Shown piece after piece: positions 8,170 through 17,084 of a DNA stretch of 64,000 nt. Under the pieces are notes generated by a model. The model saw only the letters and a list, made by a program, of their open reading frames with translations. It was not told where the DNA came from and ran no database searches. The stretch's first letter is position 1, and the number at the start of each line of letters is the position of its first letter. A program made the position numbers and the translations under genes. The DNA lies in NCBI RefSeq assembly GCF_943371865.1, contig NZ_CALRWL010000027.1, positions 1 to 64,000 of the forward strand, written 5' to 3'. The stretch comes from Azorhizobium sp943371865 (GTDB taxonomy: Bacteria; Pseudomonadota; Alphaproteobacteria; Rhizobiales; Xanthobacteraceae).

Positions 8170-9093
8170 TCATGGCTCTTGAGGGCCGTCCCCAAGCAGC
8201 GGCTCCAGCGCGCCGGCGATGCGATCATGATGCTCCGACGATAAGGGGAGCAAAGGGCGCGGGGGCAGCGCATGGCAAATGCCGAGGATGTCGGCGGCGG
8301 CATACATCACCCGCAGGCTGCTCAATTCCTGGCAGATCGCCCACAGGGGCTGGAATCGACCTTTCCAGTGCGCGACCTCCGCATGATCCCCCCGCTGGGC
8401 GGCGCGAAGCAGTTTCATCGTGGGTTCCGGAAGCAGGCCGCCGCACACGCTGTACCAAGCCTCGCCGCCTGCCAGAATGGCATCGGGTGCATTCCAGTCA
8501 CCGCTGTAGCCGATGGAAAACGTGTCCGGCACGCATGCGCGCAGCGCCATGTGCGACGGGGCCACCTCGGCCGGCGGCGGCGCCGGGTTCTTCACGGCGA
8601 TGATGCCGGGGTGGGCAGCCAGGCGCTGGATCAAGGCGTGAGAGAAGGTGAAATGGGTGGTGGTGGGATTGTTATAGATGCAGAGCGGCAGGTCCGTTGC
8701 CGCGCCGACGGCAGCAAAATGCGTGAAGACCTCCTGGTCTGTCAGCGGCGTATAGGAAACCGGCGCGAGCAGGAGACCGTCCGCCCCGGCGGATTTCGCG
8801 TCACGCGCCAAGTCCTGCGCGTCGTCGGTGCGCAGCGCCCCGATCCCCACAATCAGGGGGATCCGGTGGTTCACGATGGCGGCTGCGGCCTCGATCGCGC
8901 GGCGGCGTTCCGCGCGGGTCAGATAGGCATAGGTGCCCGTGCTGCCCAGCAGCCCGATGGAGTCCACGCCCGCCGACACCAGGCGCTGGAGCAGACGAGC
9001 CAGGGCATCGGTGTCCACCCGGCCGTCGGCATCCGCCGGCGTGATCGGGAAGGCTGACAAGCCGCGGAACAGGGTTGGCGCAGAAACAGTCAT
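8170..9093 (-). CDS. DapA-family lyase/aldolase (dihydrodipicolinate synthase superfamily)
   Basis: A 307-residue TIM-barrel protein of the Schiff-base aldolase superfamily. Lys168 in IIAVKNP is the Schiff-base lysine and Tyr140 in CIYNNPT the conserved catalytic tyrosine; GLLGSTGT at 47-54 is the substrate carboxylate loop, where the usual GxxGE ends in Thr. That change and the divergent MocR-type regulator argue for a catabolic aldolase or dehydratase rather than lysine biosynthesis. The substrate cannot be told from the sequence. The 161-base gap to the divergent regulator gene is likely a shared control region. Confidence 0.75.
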   Translation of the reverse strand: MTVSAPTLFRGLSAFPITPADADGRVDTDALARLLQRLVSAGVDSIGLLGSTGTYAYLTRAERRRAIEAAAAIVNHRIPLIVGIGALRTDDAQDLARDAKSAGADGLLLAPVSYTPLTDQEVFTHFAAVGAATDLPLCIYNNPTTTHFTFSHALIQRLAAHPGIIAVKNPAPPPAEVAPSHMALRACVPDTFSIGYSGDWNAPDAILAGGEAWYSVCGGLLPEPTMKLLRAAQRGDHAEVAHWKGRFQPLWAICQELSSLRVMYAAADILGICHALPPRPLLPLSSEHHDRIAGALEPLLGDGPQEP

Positions 9094-9105
9094 GAGGGTC
9101 TCGTG

Positions 9106-9228
9106 TGGTCCGAGCCGGATGCCGTGGCACGCTGAGTTGCGCCACCGCTTTGGCTTTCCGTCGGCCTGCGCGGTGCTCGCGAAGGCGGCTGGACCATGGG
9201 CGAGAAGTGGTCCACAAGGAACGTCCAG
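9106..9228. promoter_or_regulatory. probable MocR operators in a divergent promoter
   Basis: TGGTCC occurs at 9106 and 9208, and as its complement within TGGACCA at 9190. TGGACCA (9190-9196) and TGGTCCA (9208-9214) form a perfect 7-bp inverted repeat with an 11-base spacer; a further GTCCAG lies at 9223. MocR regulators usually bind repeated short half-sites between themselves and a divergent target, which fits this position. Confidence 0.5.
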
Positions 9229-9254
9229 TTTTAGTCAAAAATGATGGGCCAGTC

Positions 9255-10739
9255 ATGGCGCGCCTCCCCCTCGCGGCGGCCGGTGTCCTGCGCACGCAGA
9301 GGATCTACGAGGCGATCCGAAGCCAGATCATGTCCGGCGCCCTTGGCGCCGGCGCCGCGCTGCCGTCGACGCGGTCCCTGGCGGCGGAGTGGGGCGTGTC
9401 GCGCACCACGGTCACGGCTGCCTTCGAGCAGTTGATCGCCGAAGGATATATCGAGACCCGGCATGGCGCCCGATCCCGCGTGGCCCAGGGGCTCGAACGG
9501 GCGCCACGGGAACCGGACATGCCGGCCCCGCGTCCGGAGCCAGCGACCCTTTCCGCTTTTGGTCGACGCGTGGAGCGTTTCCCTGCCCCCCCGGCGTCGG
9601 GCCCCGAGCATCTTGTCGCGGATTTTCGATACGGCGATCTTGCCGCGGGCGATTTCCCCCTGCGCGCCTGGAAGAAAGCGGTCAACGTCGCCTTGGCGCG
9701 GAGGCTGCCACGGCTGAGATATGGCGAGGCCAACGGCCTGCCGGAACTGCGGGAGGCGCTGCAAGGCTATCTCTGGCGCGCCCGCGGCGTGCGGTGCGAA
9801 CCCGATCAGATCGTCGTGGTGAACGGCTCCCAGCAGGGCCTCGATCTCTGTGCCCGGTTGCTTCTGGATCGGGGCGAGCGGGCGGTGATGGAGAACCCCG
9901 GTTACGGCCTCGCGCGCCAGGTGTTCCTGGCGGCGGGGGCGGACGTGGTGCCCGTGGGCGTGGACGGGGAGGGGATGCGGACGGAGGGGCTACCGCCCGC
10001 GCGGCTGGCCTATGTCACGCCGGCGCATCAATTTCCTTTGGGCAGCATCATGTCCATCGCACGCCGGCGCGCGCTGATCGCCTGGGCGGAGAGCGCCGGT
10101 GCCTACATTGTCGAAGATGACTATGACAGTGAATATCGGTTCGATGTCAGCCCGATCCCGCCCCTCCACGCCATGGATGGCGGACGGCGGGTGCTTTACA
10201 TCGGAACGGTCTCCAAGACGCTCTCGCCGGCTTTACGCCTCGGCTATGTGGTGGTGCCGGATGCGCTCGCGGTCGCGTTTGCCAAGGCCAAGAGACTGAC
10301 CGACAGGCACACATCGACCCTGGAGCAGGAGGCCCTCGCCACCTTGATCCAGACGGGGGCCTATGAGCGCCATGTGCGCCGGGTGCGCCGTCGCAATGGC
10401 GAGCGGCGCGCCCAACTCCTGGCCGCCCTGTCTGCGGCGCTGGGCAACCGCATGACCGTCGCCGGGGCGGATGCGGGCCTTCACGTGGTGCTCTGGCTGA
10501 ACGGCGTGCCCCGCGCGCGGGAAGGGGAGATGGTGCAACTGGCGCAGCAGGCTGGCGCTGGGGTCTACCCGATCACGCCGCTCTACGCCGATGCGGCAAC
10601 GCTCCCGCGGCCGGAAGTCGCCGGGCTGGTCCTGGGCTATGCCACGCTGGAGCCCTCCGTGATCACGCAGGGCGTGCAAGCGATTCGGCAGGCGCTCGAC
10701 GCCTTCTGCGATCTGGCTGCAGCCGGGAGCCGTTCGTGA
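9255..10739 (+). CDS. MocR-type regulator (GntR HTH fused to aminotransferase domain)
   Basis: A PLP-sensing transcription regulator of about 494 residues from the chosen start. Residues 10-80 form a GntR winged helix (YEAIRSQIMSGALGAGAALPSTRSLA then GVSRTTVTAAFEQL), followed by a linker and a fold-type I aminotransferase domain. The domain shows YGEANGLPELREAL, VNGSQQGLDL, YVTPAHQFPLG, DDYDSEYRFD and the PLP lysine in GTVSKTLSPALRLG. The frame is open upstream to 9105, but the GntR domain begins right after the ATG at 9255. It is divergent from the DapA-family gene and probably controls it and itself. Family members respond to PLP or an amino compound; the ligand here is unknown. Confidence 0.8.
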   Translation: MARLPLAAAGVLRTQRIYEAIRSQIMSGALGAGAALPSTRSLAAEWGVSRTTVTAAFEQLIAEGYIETRHGARSRVAQGLERAPREPDMPAPRPEPATLSAFGRRVERFPAPPASGPEHLVADFRYGDLAAGDFPLRAWKKAVNVALARRLPRLRYGEANGLPELREALQGYLWRARGVRCEPDQIVVVNGSQQGLDLCARLLLDRGERAVMENPGYGLARQVFLAAGADVVPVGVDGEGMRTEGLPPARLAYVTPAHQFPLGSIMSIARRRALIAWAESAGAYIVEDDYDSEYRFDVSPIPPLHAMDGGRRVLYIGTVSKTLSPALRLGYVVVPDALAVAFAKAKRLTDRHTSTLEQEALATLIQTGAYERHVRRVRRRNGERRAQLLAALSAALGNRMTVAGADAGLHVVLWLNGVPRAREGEMVQLAQQAGAGVYPITPLYADAATLPRPEVAGLVLGYATLEPSVITQGVQAIRQALDAFCDLAAAGSRS

Positions 10740-10829
10740 TTGCGTCCCGACCGATGGCGGTGCTTGGCCCATAGGCGGGGACCTGATCGCGCCTATGATC
10801 GGCGCACGCTGTCTGGCGAGGGCGTCCGT

Positions 10830-11180
10830 TCAGGTCCGGCCGGGGGCCTCGGCCTGGGCGGCCAGCACCACCGTCAAGAGTCCGGGGAACCGCCGCTCGA
10901 GTTCGTCGCGGCGAAGCTCGTTCATATGGGCCGGACCATCGGTTCTGGTGCGCACAAGGCCGGCTTCCCGCAGCACTCGGAAGTGATGCGACATGCTGGA
11001 TTTTGGCCGCCCGGCGTCGAGCGCCGAGCATGTGGCTTCGCCGCCCTGCGCCAATTGGCGCACCACGCCCAGCCGAACGGGGTCGCTCAGGGCATAAAGC
11101 ACTTGGCTCAGGGCCACATCTTCGATGGCTGGGTGCTGGATCATCCGCATGGCGAACGATAGCACGGGTCTTTCATTCAT
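10830..11180 (-). CDS. ArsR-family transcriptional regulator
   Basis: A 116-residue winged-helix repressor. The HTH reads LSDPVRLGVVRQLAQGG then KSSMSHHFRVLREAGLV, the classic ArsR arrangement, with a wing at about 80-90 (VRTRTDGPAHMNEL). There is one cysteine (EATCSAL), placed just before the recognition helix, so a thiol-based electrophile sensor is possible; there is no obvious metal-binding ELCVCDL motif. The start could also be the ATG at 11144. It is divergent from the Old Yellow Enzyme gene with a palindrome between. Confidence 0.8.
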   Translation of the reverse strand: MNERPVLSFAMRMIQHPAIEDVALSQVLYALSDPVRLGVVRQLAQGGEATCSALDAGRPKSSMSHHFRVLREAGLVRTRTDGPAHMNELRRDELERRFPGLLTVVLAAQAEAPGRT

Positions 11181-11186
11181 TTCAAT

Positions 11187-11204
11187 GTTCGACTATATTC
11201 GAAC
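11187..11204. promoter_or_regulatory. ArsR-type operator palindrome
   Basis: GTTCGA-N6-TCGAAC is a perfect inverted repeat with an AT-rich spacer (CTATAT), placed between the divergent arsR-like and flavin oxidoreductase genes. It is well placed to let the repressor block both promoters. Confidence 0.55.
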
Positions 11205-11252
11205 TATCGTATCGATTGGCGATCCCGCCCACTGACCCGTCAGGAGTGTCGC

Positions 11253-12344
11253 ATGTCCGCGCTGTTTGCCCCCTTCACGTTGAAAGGCGTGACTCTGAAG
11301 AACCGCATCGCGGTCTCGCCCATGTGCCAGTACTCGGCCGAGGATGGCCTGATCAATGAGTGGCATCGGGTCCATCTGGCTGGCCTGGCGCGGGGCGGCG
11401 CAGGGCTGGTGATCGCCGAGGCCACCGCCGTGTCGCCCGAAGGGCGCATCACCCCGGGCTGTGCCGGCATCTGGACCGATGAACAGGCCCAAGCCTGGAG
11501 CCAGATCGTCAGTGCCATTAAGGCCACCGGCGCAGTGCCGGGGATTCAGATCGGCCATGCGGGCCGCAAGGCCAGTGCCAACCGCCCCTGGGAAGGCGAT
11601 GATCACATGTCGCCCGGCGACCCGCGGGGATGGCAGACGATCGCACCTTCGGCGGTCGCGTTCGGACCCAACCTGCCCCTCGTCCCGCGGGCGATGACAC
11701 TGGCGGATCTCGAGCGGGTCAAGGCCGATTTCGTCGCCGCGGCCCTGCGCGCCCGCGCCGCCGGATTTGAGTGGCTGCAATTGCACTTCGCGCATGGCTA
11801 TCTCGGGCAGAGCTTCTTCTCGACCTGGTCGAACCAGCGCACCGATTCCTATGGTGGCGATTTCGAAGGCCGGGCACGGTTTCTGATCGAGACCCTTGCC
11901 GCAGTTCGGGCCGTGTGGCCGGACAACCTGCCGCTGGCGGCCCGTTTCGGCGTCACGGAGTTCGATGGTACGGACGATCTCGAAGAGGGCATCGAGATGG
12001 TGCGTCGTTTCAAGGCGGCCGGGCTCGACACCATTGACGTCAGCATGGGCTTCTCGACGCCCACGGCGAAGATCCCCTGGGGACCTGCGCTCATGGCGCC
12101 GATTGCGGAACGGGTGCGTCGCGAGGTGGCACTGCCGGTGACCACCAGCTGGTTCATCAGCGAGCCGCGCCAGGCGGAGGCTCTGGTCACCGACGGCAAG
12201 GTCGACTTCGTCTCGCTCGGCCGGCCGCTGTTGGCGGACCCCCACTGGCCCTATCGCGCCGCCCGCGAGCTGGGGGTGGAGAAAGCCGCCTGGACGTTGC
12301 CCGCGCCCTACGCTCACTGGTTGGACCGTTATCGGACGGCATGA
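11253..12344 (+). CDS. NADH:flavin oxidoreductase, Old Yellow Enzyme (YqjM/XenA class)
   Basis: An FMN-dependent ene-reductase of 363 residues that reduces activated C=C bonds or nitro groups using NAD(P)H. Cys25 in SPMCQYS is the redox-tuning cysteine of the thermophilic-like YqjM/XenA subclass; His102 in QIGHAGRK and the LHFAHGYLGQSFFS segment form the substrate anion hole and FMN site; the late SLGRPLLADPHW is the FMN phosphate loop. It is divergent from an ArsR regulator. Regulation by electrophiles such as quinones is known for this pairing in other bacteria and is inferred here. Confidence 0.88.
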   Translation: MSALFAPFTLKGVTLKNRIAVSPMCQYSAEDGLINEWHRVHLAGLARGGAGLVIAEATAVSPEGRITPGCAGIWTDEQAQAWSQIVSAIKATGAVPGIQIGHAGRKASANRPWEGDDHMSPGDPRGWQTIAPSAVAFGPNLPLVPRAMTLADLERVKADFVAAALRARAAGFEWLQLHFAHGYLGQSFFSTWSNQRTDSYGGDFEGRARFLIETLAAVRAVWPDNLPLAARFGVTEFDGTDDLEEGIEMVRRFKAAGLDTIDVSMGFSTPTAKIPWGPALMAPIAERVRREVALPVTTSWFISEPRQAEALVTDGKVDFVSLGRPLLADPHWPYRAARELGVEKAAWTLPAPYAHWLDRYRTA

Positions 12345-12372
12345 GCGCCGCGTCCGACTTGGGGTGAAGTTC

Positions 12373-12400
12373 CGGCCGCCGCTTTTCGAAGCGGCGGCCG
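12373..12400 (+). terminator. hairpin after the Old Yellow Enzyme gene
   Basis: A perfect 12-bp stem (CGGCCGCCGCTT and complement) with a TTCG tetraloop begins 29 bases after the stop codon. The second arm is followed by no T run. Confidence 0.65.
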
Positions 12401-12428
12401 AGATGCGTGTCCGTGCGCTTTCACGCGA

Positions 12429-12451
12429 GGACGGCGATCCGATCGCCGTCC
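12429..12451 (-). terminator. hairpin after the TonB receptor gene
   Basis: GGACGGCGAT and ATCGCCGTCC pair perfectly around a 3-base loop, 47 bases past the stop codon at 12498. It is the counterpart for the minus-strand transcript of the hairpin at 12373-12400. Confidence 0.55.
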
Positions 12452-12497
12452 GTCATCCGGCTGTGAACGCGCGGCACGCCAGATCGTTCAAGTGGCT

Positions 12498-14663
12498 TCA
12501 GAACGAGACGCGGGCCGAGAGGGTTGCCTCCAGCGGGTCACCCACCGCCACGCCAAGGTTCGTCGCCTGGGTCGAGGTGTAGTAGGTGGTGTCGAAGAGG
12601 TTCTTCACGTTCAGCTGCACCGTGATCGGGTTCTTGGCCTGGATGGTGTAGGCGACAAGCGCATCGAACACCGTGTAGGCCGGTAGCCAGAAGGCATTGG
12701 CCGGATCGCCCGGCGCCCGGCTGCGGCCATGCATTCCGCCGCCGACCTTGAGGCGATTGTCTCCCCAGACCTTGCCGAAATCATAGGTCGCGAACAGCGA
12801 GTAGGTGTTGCGCGCCACGTTGGTGGGCGTGTTGCCCTGGTAGGTGGGGTCTTCGATGACGACGGCGTCGGTGTAGCCGTAGCTGGCGATGACATTGATC
12901 CGGTCCGTCACCGCGCCGGCGATATCGAACTCGAAGCCGCGCGAGCGCACCTTGCCGGCAGTGCGGGCAAAGCTCTCGCCGCCGATCACCTCCGTATAGA
13001 GCACGTTCTCCTTCTCGATGTCGAACACGGCTGCCGTGCCGGTGAGCCCTTGCAGGATGTCGAACTTGACGCCCGCCTCGTAGGAGACGCCGGTCTCCGG
13101 CGGCAGATTGCCGATGTAGCTGGCAATGGAGGTCTGCGGCATGAAGGAGGTGGCGTAATTGACATACAGGGACAGCTTGTCGGTCGCCTTGTAGACGATG
13201 CCCGCCCGCGGCATGAACTCGCTGCCGTCCGCCGCCGTATTCAGGTTGAACGGGCGCCCCTTGCCAGCCATCTGGTCATAATATTGGAAGCTGCCGCCGG
13301 CGACGATAATCCACTGGTCGGTGAGGTAGAGCGCATCCTGAATATAGCCGTTGTAGAGCGTCTGCTTGGTGGTCTGGTCGCTGTCGGCGGCCGAAACGGT
13401 GGTACAGGGCGCAAGCTTGCCATAGACTGGAGTGTAGATGTTGAAGCCGGTGCGATTGCTGCAGCGGATCATGTCCGTGCGCAGCAGGTCATAATAATTG
13501 TATGCGGCGCCGAACAGCAGCTCATTCTTGAACCCGGCGATGTTCACGGTCCCCGTGAGGTCGGCCCGCAGATTGTGATCATACTGGGTGGAATCCTGGG
13601 TGGCATCGGCGCGGCGGGTCAATGCGCCGGTTTTCGAATTGTAGGAGATGAAGCGCGCCTGATTGTCGGAATAGATGTCGCGGCTGTAGCTGTAGTTGAG
13701 CTTCAGTTTCCAGCTGTCACTGAGCTGCCGCTCAGCGTTGATCTGGAACAGGTCCGACGAGCCCTCGGTCACATTGTAGGGTTCGTCAAATCGGGTGCGA
13801 CGGTCGACATTGACCGCTTTCCCGGTGCCCAGGTCGAAGATGGTGCCGCGGTCGAACGGCACCGTGTAGTCGCGATGGGTGTAGGCGGCGGTCAGCGTGG
13901 TGTCCTCGCCGTGCCAACTGAGCGACGGGGCGAAGATATTCTGGCGGGTGGAGCCGAAGTTCCGCCAATAGTCGGTGTCCTGATATTCGCCGATAAAGCG
14001 GTAGGCGAAATTCGTTCCGGCGATGGGGCCGGTGATGTCGAAATCCGCATAGCCGCCGCCGAAATTTGACAGCGTGCCGCCGAGGGAGCCGCCGAACGTC
14101 TGCTGCGGCTTCTTGGTGATGATGTTGATGATGCCGCCCGGTTCCTGAATGCCGTAGAGGGTGGTCGCCGGCCCCTTGAGCACTTCCACCCGGTCGGCGG
14201 TGGCGTTGAAACTGTTCGGCAGCACGGTGCGCATGCCGTTGGTGAGCACCGAGCCGTCGCGATTGTCGCCAAAGCCGCGCCGGATGAAGGCATCCTGCGT
14301 CCCGCCCAGCGTGTTGGCCGGCGTCACATTGCTGATATTGGCCAGCACTTCATCGAGGGTATGGGCGTTCTGATCGACGATCACCTCGTTGGTCACCACG
14401 TTCACCGCCTGGGGAATGTCGAGGATCGGCATGTCCGTCAGGGTCGCGGTGGAGGTGGCGATGGGCTGGAAGCCCTTTGTCTCGCCGCTGGCTTGCACCA
14501 CCAGGGTGGAAAGCAGGATCTCATTGTCCGGATTGGCGATGGTCTGCGGGAGTGCCGCGGCAGTTTGGGCATCGGCCGGTGCTGTGGAAGCCAGAGCGGC
14601 GAGTATCATTGCGGAGAGGGGGGCGCACCGGATGATCCCGTGGCCGATGGTGGAAATGGTCAT
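12498..14663 (-). CDS. TonB-dependent siderophore receptor
   Basis: An outer-membrane gated barrel of 721 residues that imports a ferric siderophore using TonB energy. It has a Sec signal peptide (to about ADAQ, residue 33), a TonB-box-like STLVVQA near residue 52, a plug domain (DIPQAVNVVTNEVI, IRRGFGDNRDG, VEVLKGPATTLYGIQEPGGIINIITKKP) and a 22-strand barrel ending in the outer-membrane C-terminal Phe (LSARVSF). LYGIQEPGGIIN is the signature of the FpvA/FhuE-like siderophore receptor branch. There is no N-terminal STN signalling domain, so no FecR/sigma partner is expected. It is divergent from the ATPase, permease and binding-protein genes that should handle the same ligand. Confidence 0.92.
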   Translation of the reverse strand: MTISTIGHGIIRCAPLSAMILAALASTAPADAQTAAALPQTIANPDNEILLSTLVVQASGETKGFQPIATSTATLTDMPILDIPQAVNVVTNEVIVDQNAHTLDEVLANISNVTPANTLGGTQDAFIRRGFGDNRDGSVLTNGMRTVLPNSFNATADRVEVLKGPATTLYGIQEPGGIINIITKKPQQTFGGSLGGTLSNFGGGYADFDITGPIAGTNFAYRFIGEYQDTDYWRNFGSTRQNIFAPSLSWHGEDTTLTAAYTHRDYTVPFDRGTIFDLGTGKAVNVDRRTRFDEPYNVTEGSSDLFQINAERQLSDSWKLKLNYSYSRDIYSDNQARFISYNSKTGALTRRADATQDSTQYDHNLRADLTGTVNIAGFKNELLFGAAYNYYDLLRTDMIRCSNRTGFNIYTPVYGKLAPCTTVSAADSDQTTKQTLYNGYIQDALYLTDQWIIVAGGSFQYYDQMAGKGRPFNLNTAADGSEFMPRAGIVYKATDKLSLYVNYATSFMPQTSIASYIGNLPPETGVSYEAGVKFDILQGLTGTAAVFDIEKENVLYTEVIGGESFARTAGKVRSRGFEFDIAGAVTDRINVIASYGYTDAVVIEDPTYQGNTPTNVARNTYSLFATYDFGKVWGDNRLKVGGGMHGRSRAPGDPANAFWLPAYTVFDALVAYTIQAKNPITVQLNVKNLFDTTYYTSTQATNLGVAVGDPLEATLSARVSF

Positions 14664-15120
14664 TCACATGGCCTCGGCCAATCGCGTTTTTGCGATGTTT
14701 TCAGAGGTATCGAGGTGGAGCGTTCGGCGGCGCCGACCTCCGTGTTGTGAGGGATGTGTTTCAAGCCGGGCTGTAGTAGTAAAATATGGAAACAATCCAA
14801 TCCCTGTAGAACGGTTTGTTCAGACACATTTCAATCTGTGCCTGTGCCGATATGTCCGGTGCATTCCGCCTGTGTTGGATATGCGGAAATGAAATCTCAT
14901 CATGATGGCGAGACGCTTTGGCCGGAATCTAGAATTAGAATGATTACAACTTAATCGCTTCTCTTCGATGGTGCGCTCTCTGTTGTCTGGAGATGTTCTA
15001 GAGTTGTGGACGTGCGGAGCCATTCCTCTTGTCACCGCATTTGACTACTACAGGGATGAGATCGAGACAGATAGCCACCACCATCCTTGGTGGGCATGGG
15101 CCGGACGGAGGGAGGCGGGT
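14664..15120. promoter_or_regulatory. divergent control region of the siderophore uptake locus
   Basis: A 457-base stretch without a convincing gene, clearly AT-richer than its surroundings. It holds the palindrome CATCATGATG at 14898-14907, a TAGAAT direct repeat at about 14931-14943, and a small hairpin CCACCA/TGGTGG at 15078-15093 just before the ATPase start. The position between receptor and transporter genes predicts an iron-responsive site (Fur, Irr or RirA type). I could not match any consensus confidently. Confidence 0.4.
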
Positions 15121-16029
15121 TTGGTTTTCGCGGTGAAGGCGCGGCCGGCTGATCGCCACCGTCTTGACGTGCCGCAGGACCCGGCGCTGGAACCATCCCC
15201 GCTTCAGGCCCCGCCCATCGCCCCCCGAGCGCCCCCGGGTCTTTCGGTTGACGGGCTGCGTGCGGGCTACGGTCGGCGGGTGGTGGTGGACGATGTGTCC
15301 TTCGCGGTGGGCGCCGGCCGCATGACAGCGCTGATCGGGCCGAACGGGTCCGGCAAGTCGACCCTGCTGGCCGCCATGGCCCGCCTGCTCAAGCCGTTCG
15401 GCGGCAGCGTGCGGCTCGATGGGCGCTCGGTCCATGAGATGCCGACCAAGGCCCTGGCCCGTGCGCTCGGCATCCTGCCCCAAAGCCCGCTCGTCCCGGA
15501 GGGACTGACGGCCTATGACCTTGTCTCCCGCGGCCGATATCCGCACCAGGGCTTTCTGCAACAGTGGAGTGATGCGGACGAGGCGGCGGTGGAAGCCGCC
15601 ATGCGCCTGACCGACACCTTGGACTTTGCCCAACAGCCGGTGGATTCGCTCTCCGGGGGCCAGCGTCAGCGCTGCTGGATTGCCATGGCCATGGCACAGG
15701 AAACCCGCGTCATCCTGCTGGATGAGCCCACCACCTTTCTGGACCTGCGCTACCAGGTGGAGGTGCTGGATTTGTTGCGCCATGTCACCCGCGCCCACGA
15801 TCGCGCCGTGGTGGTCGTGCTGCATGATCTCAATCTGGCGCTGGCCTATGCCGATACGGTGGTGTGCCTGAAGGAGGGGCGCATTCGCGCGGTGGTGGAA
15901 GATGGCGTGGGTCTGGATCCCGCGCTCATCCACGACGTGTTCGGAGTCGAAGTCATGGCCCTGCGCCATCCGCAGACCGGCCGTCCGGTGTTTGTCCCCG
16001 TCACCGGGCCGAGCGAGGGGGCGGCGTGA
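15121..16029 (+). CDS. iron-siderophore ABC transporter ATPase (FecE/FhuC type)
   Basis: Cytoplasmic ATPase that powers uptake of the ferric siderophore through the two permeases encoded next. It has Walker A GPNGSGKST, the Q-loop ILPQSPLVPEGLT, signature LSGGQRQRCW, Walker B VILLDEPTTFLDL and switch His in VLHDLN, plus the FecE-like GRYPHQGF. The start is uncertain. The frame is open to an ATG at 14968, but that leader looks noncoding. I choose the TTG at 15121 because GGAGGGAGG lies 5 bases upstream, giving 302 residues; the usual length is about 255, so some 45 extra N-terminal residues remain. The stop overlaps the permease start (GTGA). Confidence 0.85.
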   Translation: MVFAVKARPADRHRLDVPQDPALEPSPLQAPPIAPRAPPGLSVDGLRAGYGRRVVVDDVSFAVGAGRMTALIGPNGSGKSTLLAAMARLLKPFGGSVRLDGRSVHEMPTKALARALGILPQSPLVPEGLTAYDLVSRGRYPHQGFLQQWSDADEAAVEAAMRLTDTLDFAQQPVDSLSGGQRQRCWIAMAMAQETRVILLDEPTTFLDLRYQVEVLDLLRHVTRAHDRAVVVVLHDLNLALAYADTVVCLKEGRIRAVVEDGVGLDPALIHDVFGVEVMALRHPQTGRPVFVPVTGPSEGAA

Positions 16030-17084
16030 CGGCAAGCGGGTGTGCACCGCGGCGCCTGGCGGCGCGGCGAGGGATCCGTCTGAGCGGCGCCGCGATGGCG
16101 CCGATGCTGCTGGCGGGCATCGCGCTGGCCTATCTGGGGTTTGGCGCCCGGGTCATTCCCCCTGCAACGGTGATCGAGGCGCTCTTCGCATTCGATCCCA
16201 CCCGCTTCGACCACAAGGTGGTGGTGGAATTGCGCATGGTGCGGCTGCTGGTGGGCCTGCTGGCCGGGGCTTCGCTGGGCGTGTGCGGGGCCTTGCTGCA
16301 AGCCATCACCCGCAACCCCCTGGGCGAGCCCCATGTGCTGGGGCTGAATGCGGGCGCCGTATTGGCTGTGGTGTCCTCCATCACCTTCGGTCCGGCGCTG
16401 GCTTCGGGATTTCCTGCGGTCTCTGGCCCCGTGCTGATCGCCGCGCGGCCGGTGGTGGCCGCCTGCGGCGCGGCGGCGATGTTTGCGCTGGTGTTGGCCA
16501 CCGCCTCGGCGGGGCGCCAGGGCCTCACACCGCTCAAGGTGACGCTGTGCGGCATCGCGCTGTCGAGCTTCGCGGCGGCACTGACCTCGGCGCAACTCAT
16601 TTTGGATGACCAGACGCTTGCAACCATCCGTTTGTGGCTCGCCGGCGATTTGTCGGGCCAGTCCTATGCCGCCCTGCGGGGAGCCGTGCCGGTGTGCCTC
16701 CTGGGCTTTGGGCTTGCGTGCGCCATCGCCGGCCGCCTGAATGCCATGGCGCTGGGGGATGGGGTGGCCAGCGGCCTGGGCGTTGATCTTGTGCGCACCC
16801 GATGGGCCGGGCTCGCGGCGGCCGGGCTCCTATGTGGGGCGGCGGTGTCCCTCGCAGGCCCCATCGGCTTTGTCGGGCTGGTGGTGCCGCATGTGGTGCG
16901 CGCCTGCATCACCCGCGATCTGCGCCTGCTGTTGCCGCTGTCCGCCGTTCTGGGGGCCTGTCTGCTTCTGGCGGCGGACCTTGCGGCGCGCAGCCTGCTG
17001 GCGCCGCGGGAACTGGCGACCGGCGCTCTCACTGCCCTGGTGGGCGTGCCGGTCTTCCTGGCGCTCGCCGCCCGGAGCCGCTGA
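16026..17084 (+). CDS. FecCD-family siderophore permease, first
   Basis: Inner-membrane permease of 352 residues with about ten transmembrane helices. Family landmarks are RLPR-like ELRMVRLLVGLLAGASLGVCGALLQAITRNPLGEPHVLGLNAGA, the ATPase-contact loop near GLGVDLVRTRWAG, and the C-terminal GPIGFVGLVVPHVVR. The GTG at 16026 overlaps the ATPase stop by four bases, which fixes the start better than any upstream codon in the frame. It probably forms a heterodimer with the next permease. Confidence 0.88.
   Translation: MTASGCAPRRLAARRGIRLSGAAMAPMLLAGIALAYLGFGARVIPPATVIEALFAFDPTRFDHKVVVELRMVRLLVGLLAGASLGVCGALLQAITRNPLGEPHVLGLNAGAVLAVVSSITFGPALASGFPAVSGPVLIAARPVVAACGAAAMFALVLATASAGRQGLTPLKVTLCGIALSSFAAALTSAQLILDDQTLATIRLWLAGDLSGQSYAALRGAVPVCLLGFGLACAIAGRLNAMALGDGVASGLGVDLVRTRWAGLAAAGLLCGAAVSLAGPIGFVGLVVPHVVRACITRDLRLLLPLSAVLGACLLLAADLAARSLLAPRELATGALTALVGVPVFLALAARSR

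Noticed and set aside
14664..15120. Fur or Irr box between the TonB receptor and transporter genes
   Set aside because: AT-rich palindromes exist but none matches a consensus well enough to name the regulator.
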